Under the pieces are notes generated by a model. It was not told the origin of the DNA. It was given only the letters and a program-made list of their open reading frames with translations, and searched no databases. The position numbers were made by a program, and so were the translations under genes. A stretch of 64,000 bases of DNA from Pseudomonas iranensis (GTDB lineage: Bacteria; Pseudomonadota; Gammaproteobacteria; Pseudomonadales; Pseudomonadaceae), in the NCBI RefSeq assembly GCF_014268585.2, contig NZ_CP077092.1, positions 2,976,001 to 3,040,000 of the forward strand. Reading direction: 5' to 3'. The number at the start of each line of letters is the position of its first letter. Position 1 is the first letter of the stretch. Below, one piece after another: positions 62,962 through 64,000 of this stretch.

Positions 62962-63420
62962 ATGGAGAAGCACGTAAGAACGCTGGGCCGTGACAACCTA
63001 TCAGAACTCGAATCTGTTGAACGACTAGTAGCGTCAATCGGGCCAGCGGCGTTCGAAGCCGATGTACGATTTTTATCGAGCCTGCATACCGTTGATACCG
63101 AGTCAGCTATCCAATCGATCAGCCGCCTCACCCATCCCTCCCTAATCGGGATGAGCGAGACACCCTTCCAAATTTTCCAACGGCTGTGTGACGACCTTGT
63201 ATTACGAGCTCCGTCGTTGCTTCAGCGCCCAAGTTATCGATACAGAAATGGTGATAACACAGCAGTTCCTTTTGGACTCTGGTTGAGCATCGTTCGGCAT
63301 GCCCGAGAACATTTTGACCCAGCAGGGTTGGATGCGGATTTTTTGGTCGCAAGGATACGGGAGGGGCATTCGAGCAAGGAAGCCTTCGATGCTCTTATTG
63401 CTTCGAAGCGCCCCAAGTGA
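62962..63420 (+). CDS. hypothetical protein
   Basis: A 152-residue protein (TLGRDNLSELESVERLVASI, SLIGMSETPFQIFQRLCDDL, WLSIVRHAREHFDPAG). GGAGG lies six bases before the ATG at 62962; an ATG at 62959 is also there. No domain recognised. Confidence 0.6.
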   Translation: MEKHVRTLGRDNLSELESVERLVASIGPAAFEADVRFLSSLHTVDTESAIQSISRLTHPSLIGMSETPFQIFQRLCDDLVLRAPSLLQRPSYRYRNGDNTAVPFGLWLSIVRHAREHFDPAGLDADFLVARIREGHSSKEAFDALIASKRPK

Positions 63421-63507
63421 TGGGAGACATTGACTCCAGGCGATAAGCACCCGATACGCGTCTCGCCTCCACTCCATCACCAAGTCTCTGTGGTTGGCCA
63501 GGAAAGG

Positions 63508-64000
63508 TTATCTCTCGCGTTGCAAAGGCGTGATGACGATTCCCCAGAGCGCCTCCGCAGCACCTTCTTGAGACAGCTTCTGGTCGTGTCCGGAAAAGTA
63601 AGACATGCCCAGAGTTTTCAAGTACAGGGTCTGATCATCAGCGTTTACCGAAAGTGACTCGTTGTAGCTGTTGCCCGCTAACGAATCGCCTTGGCTGTAA
63701 TAAATCCCGGCACCCAGCTGACCTCCCGTAAACACCGTCCCCCTAGCAACGTCCCGTCCGTCCTTGTAGATGACCGCAGAAAAGCGATTGGCGTCGATTC
63801 GACGATACACACCTTCATAGCCAGGATTACGAGCTTGAAGCTCTTGCAGGGAGTTCTCGAAGTAGCGAGCGATATATTCGAAGGTGTCCAGCAAGAACTG
63901 ATCTTTGTCCCGCTGGGTGAAGCTCTTGGCAACTCTAAGGTTACTCGACCGGGGGCCAGTGGCCGGTAGCGGGGAGGGCGGTTGTAGGATAGCCGTCGCC
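63508..64000 (-). CDS. hypothetical protein, 5' end outside the window
   Basis: The frame stays open to the right edge; the part in the window reads LRVAKSFTQRDKDQFLLDTF near the upstream end, then YIARYFENSLQELQARNPG and ends at 63508 with LWGIVITPLQRER. An internal TTG at 63894 would miss the conserved-looking segment before it. Helical N-terminal part, then a beta-rich domain (FSAVIYKDGRDVARGTVF). It is likely a gene of the accessory island; function not recognised. Confidence 0.65.
   Translation of the reverse strand, partial: ATAILQPPSPLPATGPRSSNLRVAKSFTQRDKDQFLLDTFEYIARYFENSLQELQARNPGYEGVYRRIDANRFSAVIYKDGRDVARGTVFTGGQLGAGIYYSQGDSLAGNSYNESLSVNADDQTLYLKTLGMSYFSGHDQKLSQEGAAEALWGIVITPLQRER

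Overview
Organism and overall view. Gene content, codon use and the combination of families (Cup-type fimbriae with a Roc-like three-part regulatory system, an RfaH-led exopolysaccharide operon, a PhoB-type pst operon) point to a Pseudomonas chromosome, most likely of the P. fluorescens group. This assignment is an inference from gene families, not from a database match. The left 35 kb looks like orderly chromosome. The right 29 kb is an accessory island that begins exactly at a truncated tRNA 3' end and runs off the window.

Region 1 (1-12.3 kb). A minus-strand exopolysaccharide operon reads from right to left: an RfaH-like antiterminator with an ops-like element in its leader, an outer-membrane beta-barrel, a Wza-like export lipoprotein or secretin, a Wzc-like tyrosine kinase, an undecaprenyl-phosphate sugar transferase, UDP-glucose dehydrogenase, a WecG/TagA/CpsF transferase, two GT4 glycosyltransferases and the start of a membrane protein. 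Most of the distal genes overlap by ATGA. A UDP-glucuronate epimerase-like gene lies divergently and can supply a sugar nucleotide.

Region 2 (12.4-29.3 kb). A chaperone-usher fimbrial operon faces a RocR/RocA/RocS-like c-di-GMP and phosphorelay system. A small pilin-like protein, a degenerate receiver, a chemoreceptor, a coiled-coil membrane protein, a separate fimbrial adhesin and a KaiC-like ATPase with its response regulator follow. Three intergenic regions share an exact 12-base motif and related palindromes, suggesting one regulon for fimbriae and signalling.

Region 3 (29.5-35.0 kb). A Pho-box-preceded pstSCAB operon without phoU is followed by a degenerate Fic-like protein and a HAD-type hydrolase.

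Region 4 (35.0-64.0 kb). A defence-type island starts at a tRNA 3' fragment (probably tRNA-Ser). First comes an overlapping helicase - DarT-like ADP-ribosyltransferase - ADP-ribosylglycohydrolase operon. Then come eight TIR-fold proteins in 13.5 kb, all keeping a W-x3-E signature, organised around two copies of a TIR - SLOG - TIR module on the minus strand, each opposed by a plus-strand TIR paralogue. The second copy carries an extra Thoeris ThsB-like protein upstream and a small membrane protein downstream. An IS3-family element with clear inverted repeats and a TAC target duplication separates the copies. The right end holds a large UvrD-like helicase with 18 glycines spaced every four residues, a HEPN-like gene next to a DUF2384-like gene, two XRE regulators and many small unknown genes. 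The NAD-linked chemistry shared by TIR, DarT, ARH and SLOG proteins suggests an anti-phage island; the TIR-SLOG modules and the helicase-DarT-ARH operon are the best candidates for undescribed systems.
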